Part shown: in pieces, positions 10,843 through 20,277 of the stretch | Layout of the letters: each line of letters begins with the position of its first letter | Numbering within the stretch: position 1 is the stretch's first letter | Assembly: GCA_030848705.1 (NCBI GenBank) | Contig: CM061240.1 | Location: 23,393,001 to 23,457,000 of the forward strand | Length of the DNA stretch: 64,000 nucleotides | Direction: 5' to 3' | From: Heracleum sosnowskyi | Taxonomy: Eukaryota; Streptophyta; Magnoliopsida; Apiales; Apiaceae | Made by a program: the position numbers and the translations under genes | Notes under the pieces: generated by a model | Told to the model about the DNA's origin: nothing | What the model saw: only the letters and a program-made list of their open reading frames with translations | The model's database searches: none

Positions 10843-12219
10843 TGATAAGCGTGAGCTTTATCTTAATATTGTCCCTATATTTAATTTATTTTGTATTAAT
10901 TTGGATTTTTATTTAATAAATTATATTGTTTTATTGTAGGTATCAAGGAGTTCTAATTAAATATGGATTGGAGTTTAAAAGGCAAGAGTTGGAGATTAAT
11001 TTGATTAAAAATCGGATTTTAAGGGTGGCTTGCGCAGTTCACACTGTTTGGGCCATAACTGGAGTTCTATAAATCCGATTCAGACGATTCAACAGCCCAC
11101 GGAAAGCTTATGAGAAGGGCTTTATTTCAGAAGTGGCATTGATATTAAAATCCAGCCGAGTCAGTCCAGAAACAGAGCCCAACAGTCAGCTACGAATTTC
11201 TTTATTGGAATTCAATTCTGATTAGGAAACTCCTTGTATTTGTATTAAATAATTAAAAAAACTTTTATTAGAGATATTAATATATATTATTCAGACCTAA
11301 TCTGAATATACAGACGAACGCAAGAGAGAAAGAGAGACACACAAGGAAGAGAGAAAGAAGAAGCTTGAAGACGGAGATTCAGCCATTGAAGACGTTCAAC
11401 TGGACTTGTTTTCTTCATCTTTGTGTTTAGAACTCTCTCCTTAACTCTTTTTCATCATGTTTATGTGCTATCAATTCTTGGATGTTCTTGAGATCTTAAT
11501 TATGAACTAATTTTATCAAGTTGGGATTTTTATGGAACCCTAGTATGGGATTGTTGGTGTTTTGATAAGAAGTATTGTATGCAGTTCATAGTTTATTCGT
11601 TCAAGTGGATTTTATGCTATATAATTGCTATTGTTTGGCCAACTGTAGTAAATTATTGAGTTAATTATAATACTGAGAGGGTTATGATTAACTGACACAA
11701 TACTTGAATGGTGCATGATTGTATCTGTTGATATTAATTCTGTGACGGTATAGACATATATTGTTTACCTTGCATAGCCGTGTGAAATTGGTGCTTTATC
11801 GTATTCTTGAGATTAAATTGGCATAGACATATGTTAGTTTAGTTTATAGAATCTATATCATAGTGATTTCGAGAGAAAGCTATGACTGTCGAATTTCAGG
11901 TTAGTAGACTGTGAATTTGCTATGGTATTACACTGTTTTATTACCAACATGAACATGTTAGGGGGAAGTAATTATCCTGACTTATCTTCTCATATTTAAA
12001 ACTCTCTTTGCTATTATAATTTAGTTGGTTAAATTAGTTTCTTTTGAATAGTTTAGTTAAAAACAATCTTTAATCAATTCATCTGTTCCGTAACTGAATT
12101 GTCTGATATTGCTTGCAATTAATACAAATATACAGTCCTTGAGGAACGATATCTGGTATTCACTACTATATTACTTGTTTGCGATTGTGTACACTTGCAC
12201 ATTAGTATTTTACGCAACA
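10843..12219 (+). repeat. 3' LTR of the Athila element
   Basis: 1,377 bp, nearly identical to 1,436-2,813. It is followed directly by the target duplication ACTTC at 12,220-12,224. Confidence 0.95.
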
Positions 12220-12433
12220 ACTTCGCTTATTTTCTGTGCTCGGCATTTTTACTAATGTATGCTATGTTTTTAAAAATTCTGTAGTCTGCCATTTTCAGAT
12301 AATTTATGTATATTATAATTTTAAGGTATGTTTTGTCGTGGAAATTGTGTTAGGTTTCACGTTTGCTGATTGGCATGGCTTGATGCTGCCATCAGTGGTT
12401 GTTGATCTTGCCGTCTTTCTGGTTTTCTGTTCG

Positions 12434-12514
12434 GTACTGGAGTTGAAATTGTGCTATTGCGTACTGGAGTTGAAATTTGGCTACAGCGTGCTCGAGTTGA
12501 TATTTGGCTACTGC
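12434..12514 (+). repeat. Three tandem copies of a 27-bp unit
   Basis: Units start at 12,434, 12,461 and 12,488, each a variant of GTACTGGAGTTGAAATTTGG plus CTACTGC. They lie in the CACTA 1 tail. Translation gives a repeated LELKF-type peptide, but no gene is supported. Confidence 0.8.
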
Positions 12515-12739
12515 AGGAACACTACCTCTTTATTTTGTGTATGTTGTTAAGTCATTACAAATTGTTGCACTATAAACTACAACTTGTGAATCAAGTTTGA
12601 TGATTTGGTAATACGCTTAATGCTTAAAGGCCAGTTAGTAGCTCTGCGCCATTGTTTTTCATCGAATTAAAGTCTAAATATCAATTAATGTTTCATGATT
12701 GGAATGTTGACGCAATTAAGCACTTATTAGATTTTGATT

Positions 12740-13274
12740 TAATTAAGCATTTCATTTATATGTCTAACACAAAGATATACCTTGGGTGCAAAACTGATGT
12801 TTAACACAAAGATATACATCACATTTTTTCTACAATATCTGATGTCTAAGAAGCAAATAGAAATCACTTTTTATTTATAAAATCTGATGTCTAAAACCCA
12901 AACAGACATCGGACCAAAGTGATGTCTAAAAAAGAATATAAATCACTTTTTTCTGTAAAAACTGATGTTTATGAGTTCATTACACATCACTATAAAGAAA
13001 GAAATGATGTGTATGTGAAAAATCACTTAGTGTGTTATATGTTTTCTAGAATATAATACAGGTAATTTGTTTATAAAATTAATTATATCTAACATATTTT
13101 TTTCAAAAATTGTATCACAGACATCCTAATTTAAGTTATAATCGATGTGTATGTAAGTATAGACATCTGTTTTCAGCCGATGTTTAAGATAGACATCACC
13201 GACAAAGATATCGGTTGACAAACAATATAGACATCGACGAGAAACCGATGTCTATTGACCTTTTTCTTGTAGTG
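12740..13274. repeat. Subterminal repeat region and terminal inverted repeat of CACTA 1
   Basis: At least ten copies of GATGTCTA or its complement lie in both orientations, ending in the 14-bp terminal repeat at 13,261-13,274. In En/Spm such subterminal motifs bind the TNPA protein. Confidence 0.7.
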
Positions 13275-13433
13275 ACATTGTAGTTAGCCGCGATCTCGAG
13301 GGATAGAGTTATTAGTTTCTCAGGCCGTTGTTGCGGTATGAACCCTTTCTTTTTCTCTTTTTTTATGCTCATCCTTTGTTTATTTTTTACTCTAAATATC
13401 TTTTTTATTTTTCAAAGCAACTTATATTTTCAG

Positions 13434-13886
13434 GATGCCCTCCACCAAGCCAAGTCATGGATGACCCAGGCTAGGACTCATAAGAAAGATCTTAAGAGAT
13501 CTAAAGTAAAGGTGACAGGGCTCGAGGAGAAACTTCAGGCCAAGGATGAGGAACAACTGGAGGCTCATAGGAAGATCACAGAGCTCATGAAGGAGAAGAA
13601 TGATATTATTGACGAGTATACGGACTCTGCTAATTTTACAACCCTAATGGAAAAGCAGGATGAGTTGGCCTATCTCACACATTATTCATTGGGATGGAAG
13701 GGGACTTTGGAGGCTGTTATGAAGAAGCAGCCCAGATCGTTCCAAATGTAGGACTTTCTCAGTCCCAAAACTCCCGTGGCCCTTGCTGAGCTCCTCAAAT
13801 CTCAAGTTGTCATCCAGGATGGTGAGTTAGAAGAAAAGGAGGATGACAAGGCCCTTCCCGAGAACGAGCGGATTCTCGATCCCTGA
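13434..13886 (+). pseudogene. Additional antisense-oriented ORF of the Tat element (coiled-coil protein)
   Basis: An open frame runs from a splice-acceptor-like TTTTCAG at 13,427-13,433 to TAG at 13,749-13,751. The same frame stays coding-like (acidic, Lys/Glu-rich) to TGA near 13,884. A possible upstream exon ends at 13,335 before GTATGA, and CACTA 1 removes what came before. The protein is hydrophilic with a heptad-like coiled-coil stretch at about 13,440-13,640 (Lys/Glu/Leu-rich). It lies downstream of the integrase of a minus-strand Tat element and on the opposite strand to it. Known: Tat elements often carry an extra ORF in this antisense position, with unknown function. Inferred: this is such an ORF, now broken by a stop. 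Confidence 0.55.
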
Positions 13887-14389
13887 CATTCTCCTCTTTA
13901 GGTGGAGAAAACCAATGAGGTCACTAGTGACTCCACTTCTAGTAGTGACGAGACGGATTCTAGTTCCGATTCCGAGGCCAAGGAGGATAGCTCCAAAGCC
14001 ACTTAGTTTTATTTTTCTAGATCTTTTGGCCCTGCATTGAATTATTTATTTGGGTGGGTCATGTTATAAACACTAGCCTTCGGGTTTTCTGTTTTATTCT
14101 TATTTATTTACAATTGTTACTATTCATTGTTTATCTTTTTCGTACTTGGCTTTACTTTAACATGCACTTTTACTAATGCTTGGTACCCAATTTGTTTATC
14201 TATGTAATCTAGCAGCAAAACAAACAAGAGAAAATTGAAATGAATAGAAAACAACTTTGCATAAATAAGTCTAATAAATAAGAGAGTTGGTTCAACCCTT
14301 ACATAATACTCTTTCCTACTTGGAGCTGAAAAGCCCCAAATGGTTTCATCAACCTTATTTTTAATTCCTAATGCAACCTACATCATACC

Positions 14390-14466
14390 TAGATATTGAA
14401 CATAAACAAAATCATGAGGCTCGAAGCATGCCAACTCCTAGACACTTCATTTCCCTCAAGCATTTC
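14390..14466 (-). pseudogene. C-terminal tail of the Tat integrase, beyond the solo LTR
   Basis: On the minus strand this reads LEGNEVSRSWHASSL and then a stop near 14,390. It matches the typical LEGxxVPRSWNAxxL end of Tat integrase polyproteins. It continues the integrase fragment that stops at 15,961. Confidence 0.6.
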
Positions 14467-15960
14467 TGACGAGTGGTATTTTACACCAGTTTTTCGTCAT
14501 ACTTTTAGCTTAAAGTCAAAGTGTCACTCTCCTCGACAAAAGTTATTTTTAGGTGATTTAGAGCTATTTTGAGGCCAAAATGATAAAGAATTACAAAGGG
14601 TTTGGACATGGCACAACTTAGGCTCTAAAAGCATGTAATTTTGGCTAAGGGAAAAGCTAGTTATGTGCCTAATGCTACAAGGCTCTTCCTAAAACCCGGC
14701 CCACGGCAACGCGAGGAGCCCGCTCCATCGCGGAGCGTGTGGTGACTTTTTAAGATTTAAAGTTATAATCGAAGTGGGAAAGAGTATTTTTTTTATTGGG
14801 CCTATGTGTGGGATAGGGGCATGTCCCATCTATATATATCAAGACAATTAGACACCAGTACATCATTAGTTAGTACGGAGTCTCTCTCTCAATTTTTAGA
14901 GTTTTATAATAAATGAGAGTAGCCTTTTTTGAATAAATAAGATACATATTTTGTATCTATAGATTAGGATTTCTACATCTTTTTGTATAAGAATGAAAGG
15001 GGTTTGCGATTCTTCCGACGGTGGGAAAAGGATTATGACAACCTTTATCAAACTTTTGTGGGTTTTGTTTTCTCTGGGTTGCATATTGGATTTGGACACA
15101 CATAATTGGATTATTTCCTTAGTTTTCAATATGTATGTATTCGATCCCATAATGGATTGCGGTTCAACAATGAACTAATCTCCATTATGGAACTCCATTG
15201 AATCTTTTTGTTTGCATGCTTCGTTGATTGTCTATGGATATGCCCAGAGTAATCTGTACTATTCGTATGTTGATTATGATATATGTGGGTTATGATTTCT
15301 TGTAAAAGGCCATGATATATTATTGCCTGAGGTTTGACACCATGTTAAGCAGTTGAATGAGTAATTTTAGTTCATAAGAAGTGTCATCATATATATGCCT
15401 TGCTAATTGGTCTTTAAAATGCGATAGCTGCGATTCCAATTAGAGCTCGTTACATTTGAATTTGGCTTAAAAGTGGATTTTAATTCGTAAGGTGGATGAC
15501 AGTACCTACTTACCATGTGCAGTTAATGAGGAGCTTGAGTTTAATCTGAGTTAATGTATTAATCACACAAACCTGCAGTGATTAGAATTAATTTGGTGAC
15601 CACGACCTTACTATCTCTTTGATAAGGAGTGAAAGTGGGATGGTTTAGGTGCACGGACCCGTGGATTAAACTATTATAGTATCTCCCGACTAGCATACCT
15701 AGACAGTCATAAGAGCAAGTATATATGGTAATGAGGCAATTCAGAGTCCCAAATGTGCTCTCGTTCTTGTAAAGTAGATAGTTGAATTGATTAGTTAATA
15801 GTAGTTTAGTTAAAAAGAAGCCAATTTGGGGTCGTCCAGGCTTTTGAGGAGAACTATAGAGTTGGTGATTGATAGCATAGGAGACCTAGTCCCTGTGGGA
15901 ACGAACTGAACTTATCAGTACTATAATTTAACCGCGTGCACTTGTGTGAAATACGTGTCA
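14467..15960 (+). repeat. Solo LTR inserted in the Tat integrase
   Basis: 1,494 bp starting TGACGAG and ending CGTGTCA, flanked by ATTTC (14,462-14,466) and GTTTC (15,961-15,965), a 5-bp duplication with one mismatch. A TATA box (CTATATATA, near 14,830) lies within. No primer site or coding sequence follows. The end region (GTGGGAACGAACT...) resembles the LTR at 45.8 kb. Minus-strand integrase coding resumes on both sides, which confirms an insertion. An Athila-type origin is likely. Confidence 0.7.
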
Positions 15961-17909
15961 GTTTCCAACCTCGTCATAACAGACACTTGACTCGGTATGG
16001 CCCTTCCCAATTAATGGCTAACTTTCCCTTCTCACCTGCTCAAGATGCTTCAGTCATCCTGAGAACTAAATCTCCTTGGCGAAAGAATCTCTCCTTAACC
16101 CTTAGGTTGTAATAAAAAGAAGCTCTCTTATAATGTTCCATAATTTTCGCATTTGCTTCATCCCTAACTTTATGAATTAGGTCTAAGGCAAGCCTCATAC
16201 CTTCTTCATTCTTCTCGATCTCAAAAGCCTCAACCCTCGGGGATACATGAGCAATTTCTAAAGGTACAACATTTTCGGCTCCATAAGTCAACAGGAAAGG
16301 AGTTTCTCCAGTGGTGACCTTACAAGTGGTACGGTACACCTAAAGTATGGGGAGTATCTCATCCACTATTGGGTTCCTTGAGCGTTCAACTCTCTTTTTT
16401 AGTCCATCTAGGATAATATGTTTCGCTACTTCAGCTTGCCCATTTGGTTGAGGATGTTAAACGCAACCCGATATTATGATCTTTGCAATATTTTTCGAAG
16501 TCCTCATTGTTGAAATGGTGCCCATTATCTGTCACTAGGATTCTTGGTAGGCCATATCTGTATATCACATTCTCCCATTAAAATTGTGTTACTTGCTTTG
16601 TGGTTATTTTGCCCAGGGGTTTGGCCTCAATTCACTTAGTGAAGTAGTCAATTCCTACTATAAAAAATTTCTTTGAGCACTCTCGATTGGAAAAAGACCA
16701 AATATATCCATTCCTCACGTGGCAAACATAATCAGCAAGTTAACGGGTGTTAGAGGGTGTTAGAATCTCAGGTGGTTGCCTTACCATTGCTGCATATTTT
16801 TGACATCGATCACACTTGTTCACGTAATCCTTTGCGTTACAAAACATGTTTGCCCAATAGAAACCCAATCGGGTGATCTTATAATCAAGGGACCTCCCCT
16901 CCCCCCCCCCCACCCCCCAAGTGATGCCCACATATTCCCTCATGAACTTCTTTCAAAGGTAACTCCACTTCTTGAGGTCCTAGGCACTTCAAGTGAAGGA
17001 TGACAAATGATTTTTTGTACAAAATTCCCTCAATAAAAGTGTATCTTGTTGGCCAACAAGCTGGTTTCAATGTGAGCCTTAATGGGATCTATCCAATAAC
17101 TTCCTACGCCAATAGGTCCTGTCAACTTTCCATCAATATTCGAGGTCTTCTGGACTTGGAAGTATACACTCCCAACATAATTCTCAATCTCAGATGTAGC
17201 AAACTTTTATAAGGTATCGGCCTTTGCAATCTCCTCTCTGAGAATGTGTTCCACATAGCATTCATCAAATTGAGTCATTATGGCTTTCACGAGCCTCAAA
17301 TACCTTCTCATTTTTCGCCCTTATCTTCGAATACTTCATTTACTTGTGAAACCACTAATCTTTAGTCTCCACAAATTCAGGTTTTTTACCCTCAGAGCTC
17401 TAGCCTGTCCAAGGTTGGCTATAAAAACTTCATATTCAGCTTCGTTATTTGTTGTCAAAAAATCCAACTTTAAACCACATTCAATCATGAAATCCATCAA
17501 GACATTGTAAAACTAAGCTTGCTCCACTTGATTTTGTTTTTGATGCCCTATAAAAATAGAGCACGATATTCCTTGAGTATCATTTCTTCATCTTGCTTTT
17601 CAACTTCCTTGCACTCCAAGGATATACTGCTTGCCCCTTGAATTCTTGGTTGTCAATGGTGCATTTAACCATGAAGTCACCAAGTTCCTGAGCTTTTATC
17701 GGTGTTATGGGCTTCTACTTAACATCAAACTCTCCCAGTTCAATTGTCCACTTGATCAATCTTCCACTAGCCTTTAGTTTATGGATTATGTTCCTTAACG
17801 GTTGGTTTGTCAACACTTCTATTTTGTGTGCCTGAAAGTATGAGCATAGTTTTCTCGAGGCTGTTATCATGGCTAACACAAACTTTTCAATTATGTCCCT
17901 CTGCTCCAT
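15961..17909 (-). pseudogene. RNase H and integrase of the Tat element, decayed
   Basis: Minus-strand reading from 17,909: the last part of the RT-linked RNase H (EKFVLAM, then LTNQPLRNIIHKL and SGRLIKWTIELGEFDVK). Next comes the plant RNase H spacer (IKAQELGDFMV near 17,690), the HHCC finger (CDRCQKYA near 16,800), the catalytic core with several breaks, and the C-terminal part 16,339-16,040 (TCKVTTGETPFLLTYG, then LRVKERFFRQGDLVLR). The frame is broken many times. A run of C residues at 16,901-16,918 interrupts the HHCC region. It is clearly non-functional. Confidence 0.8.
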
Positions 17910-18788
17910 AATGCATCTTGAATTTCCTGGATATATGAAACTTCATAATATCCTTTGTAAAAGGGGGTGTAGGATCATCCAGATCTCCTAAGGGCAACAA
18001 CTCAATTGGATCACCTTTTGGGGCTTCAACCCTCCTTGACTTTCTTGGTGTAGGATCTAAGTTGATCAATGGGATTCTCCCAGTCCCTGTCGATTGTGTT
18101 CGTGCTTTAGCTACTTCTTCAGCCAATACCTTCTTGAGCCTAGCAGCCTCATCTTCATATGCCGCAATTTTATCCTTGGTAGTCTGGAGTTGTTCCTGAT
18201 TTCCTTAGGAGGAACGTTTCCTTCTTGGGACAACATCCCTCTCATCTTCAGTTGTATAATTCTCATCCTTGGTATAGGGATCAAAGAAGTCTCGAATCAA
18301 TGGAGTTTGTTGAGTTCGAGTTTGAACTTGTGGGTTTACGGGCCCTAGGCCTTGAATGTATGAAGGCACGTATGCTTTGTGGTATGTTGGATTGACACCA
18401 CTACTCCCAACTGTAGGTAGAGGTGACATACCATAGGTTGGCATCCCAAGAGTTTGAGTCGTGTATTGGGGAAGATCTGTGGTATGGAGTTGAAGGCCAC
18501 GTGGTGCATTCAAAAGCAGCGGGGAGGTTGTGATTGGTTGCTGGAGAACAATCTCTTGAGCCCGAGGATCAGGTTCATGAACAACCATTTGTAGGGGATT
18601 CGTCCCTTCAACTGAAATTGGGATTTCTATTCCTTGAGTAGTGGTAAGAGGGATACTCGTCCCTTGAATGCCAGTAGTGGACGGTGGTTGGCTTCCATTA
18701 GTCTCTGTTTTAGAGGTAAGAGGTAGCCCTTCAGAAGTGTGAGTTGCTCGGTTTGTTCTCCGTGTATTTGTCATGATTGATGTTCGGC
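17910..18788 (-). pseudogene. Gag N-terminal region of the Tat element
   Basis: Open minus-strand reading 18,807-18,205, then another frame 18,126-17,887. The N-terminal part is low in complexity, rich in Thr/Pro/Gln/Ser. The second part holds PPFTKDIMKFHISRKFKM, the entry motif of the capsid domain in Tat and related gags. It is joined near 17,908 directly to RNase H sequence, so the rest of gag, protease and most of RT are deleted. The frame shown starts inside the primer site; the true start codon is further in, for example at about 18,775. Confidence 0.65.
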
Positions 18789-18806
18789 TTCCCATATACG
18801 GCGCCA
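18789..18806 (-). promoter_or_regulatory. Primer-binding site of the Tat element
   Basis: Minus strand TGGCGCCGTATATGGGAA, the usual TGGCGCCG start of Tat-type primer sites, a few bases after the LTR end. Confidence 0.7.
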
Positions 18807-18811
18807 AATGT

Positions 18812-19209
18812 TGTTGAATAAAAAATAGGATGTGATTAATGCTTAGGGTTTGAGAGCTTTTGAGCTCTAATGGTTGTTCTCGTGTTTCGTGACTGAATCG
18901 GTCCTCACAAGATACCTACGTATCTCAATTCGTAATTAAGAATCAAGCCAAAAACGTAGTTCTGATTGAAGGATCAGGTCCTTTATATAGGCGCCAGGAG
19001 CCTTGCATTTGGGGTAGAATTAGGTGACTTTCTTAGATCAGTATTGTGAATCGTAGTTTGTAGGAGGCTGACTGCTTTTAGAGTTTGGTGTCTCTCAAGA
19101 CTACTTCTAGTAGATGTAGGTCATAACTTGGACACACTTAATCAATTGTATAATTAGCCTTTTAATTAATTACGAATTTAATAATTAATTAAGTTTTTGG
19201 TCCTCATCA
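18812..19209 (-). repeat. 5' LTR of the Tat element
   Basis: About 398 bp on the minus strand, from TGATGAGG to TTCAACA. A TATA box, CTATATAAAGG, sits at 18,981-18,991 on the minus strand. The outer boundary is inferred from TG..CA only, since the partner LTR is outside the window. Confidence 0.55.
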
Positions 19210-19694
19210 ATTTGGCCTAATTCATGGACCAATCCTGGGACTTTGGTCATCCGGTATTATAAGTTAACTTTTATTTAAATATAAATTTTCAGTTGCACAA
19301 TTATTTTAATGCTTTATATAAACTTATTTGTATCATAATAATTTGTACTTGGTAAAAATCAAAGATTTATTTTTATACAATAATATAATTGATAGACCCA
19401 GATTAAATCCACTCAGCAAAACATGTAGCTAAAACAACAAAATTATGTTAATATCACAACAGATTAAATCCATCGGGAAAAACATGTAAAGCTAAAACAA
19501 CAAATATTTTGTAACAATGACGCATGCGTTACCTGCATTATCGAAGCCAACTAGCAAGATACTATAAAAAATATTCTTAAGCAACGTTGATGCATCCTAT
19601 GAAACCATCTTGTATATACAGCTCGAATTGTTTCCTTGTGAAATGTCCTTGGTTCGTACAATTGCTAAGTATTATTTATTTAATATAAATCAAT

Positions 19695-20277
19695 AAGTGT
19701 CCTAAAAAACGTGAATCGGAGTTAATCGGTGAAGATACCGTTTAGGAATTAATCGGGTAATCGGGGATTAATTGAAATGATTAATCGGATCATTAATCGG
19801 AATAAATTTAATAATATTTTTATATACAATTATATTGATATATATAATTGTTTCGTTATTTCAACTAAACATATGTTATTATCATATATTTATGTAAATA
19901 TTTTAAAAATGTTATATAATTGTAATAAATAAAATTTTGAAGATTTAACTTTTCAATTAGAGATCAATTTAAGATGAAAAATAAAGAGAATGTATGATTT
20001 AGACATCTAAAATTATAATTATATGTACAAAACTAATAATTTTCCTATTGTTTAATCAAGTTTCTACCTTTTAATTTTTAATATTTTTTTTAATTTTAAC
20101 TATTTTTTACTATTTTTAAATAATTAGCCCAATTTTTAACCGATTCAGCCGATTTTTGACCGTTTTTCTGGAAAAAAACGATTAATTGATTGATTTTCGC
20201 TTAATCAGTTAGGTGGCCCGCCGTCTAGCGATTAATCAACGATTAATCCTGATTAATCGCCGACTTTTAGAACACTG
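19695..20277. mobile_element. hAT-like non-autonomous element (MITE)
   Basis: Imperfect terminal inverted repeats: left AAGTGTCCTAAAA, right end TTTTAGAACACTG (complement CAGTGTTCTAAAA). Inside each end are repeated ATTAATCG motifs. It is 583 bp, AT-rich in the centre, and has no ORF. Termini of the CAGTGTTCTAAAA type are common in plant hAT-derived MITEs. No clean 8-bp duplication is visible. Confidence 0.6.

Larger units (their letters stand above)
1436..12219 (+). mobile_element. Complete Athila-type Ty3/gypsy LTR retrotransposon
   Basis: Two LTRs (1,436-2,813 and 10,843-12,219) start TGATAAGC and end GCAACA. They are flanked by the 5-bp target duplication ACTTC (1,431-1,435 and 12,220-12,224). 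A tRNA-Asp-type primer site follows the 5' LTR, and a purine tract precedes the 3' LTR. Gag and pol lie on the plus strand in the Ty3 order protease, RT, RNase H, integrase. The gag style, the Asp primer site, the long LTRs and the 2.5-kb non-coding region after integrase fit the Athila lineage. The LTRs differ by two substitutions and one A-tract indel, so insertion was recent. It lies inside CACTA 1. Confidence 0.95.
1..13274 (+). mobile_element. CACTA (En/Spm) transposon 1, 3' part, interrupted by an Athila retrotransposon
   Basis: The right terminus at 13,261-13,274 reads TTTTTCTTGTAGTG, the complement of the CACTACAAGAAAAA inverted repeat of plant CACTA elements. Just inside it (about 12,740-13,260) are many short subterminal repeats of the type GATGTCTA/TAGACATC in both orientations, as in this superfamily. 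The left end lies outside the window. The first 227 bases are the 3' end of a transposase-linked ORF (DUF4216 type) on the plus strand, which fits the same element. The CACTA is split at 1,435/12,220 by a complete LTR retrotransposon. Sequence 228-1,430 and 12,225-12,740 is its 3' non-coding part; I see no further gene there. Confidence 0.75.
13275..19209 (-). mobile_element. Tat-type Ty3/gypsy element, truncated and internally deleted
   Basis: Reading the minus strand from 19,209 downward there is a 5' LTR, a primer site, gag, then RNase H and integrase, and an opposite-strand ORF. Protease and reverse transcriptase are missing. The 3' LTR is not in the window: the element is cut at 13,274, where CACTA 1 ends. 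It is also interrupted by a solo LTR. The order and the opposite-strand ORF between integrase and 3' LTR fit Tat elements. Confidence 0.75.

Noticed and set aside
12236..12550. 104-residue ORF in the CACTA 1 tail
   Set aside because: Hydrophobic, made partly of the 27-bp tandem repeat, no family motif; treated as chance.
13979..14040. Acidic Ser/Asp run near 13,920-14,006 as an independent protein
   Set aside because: More simply the end of the broken antisense Tat ORF.
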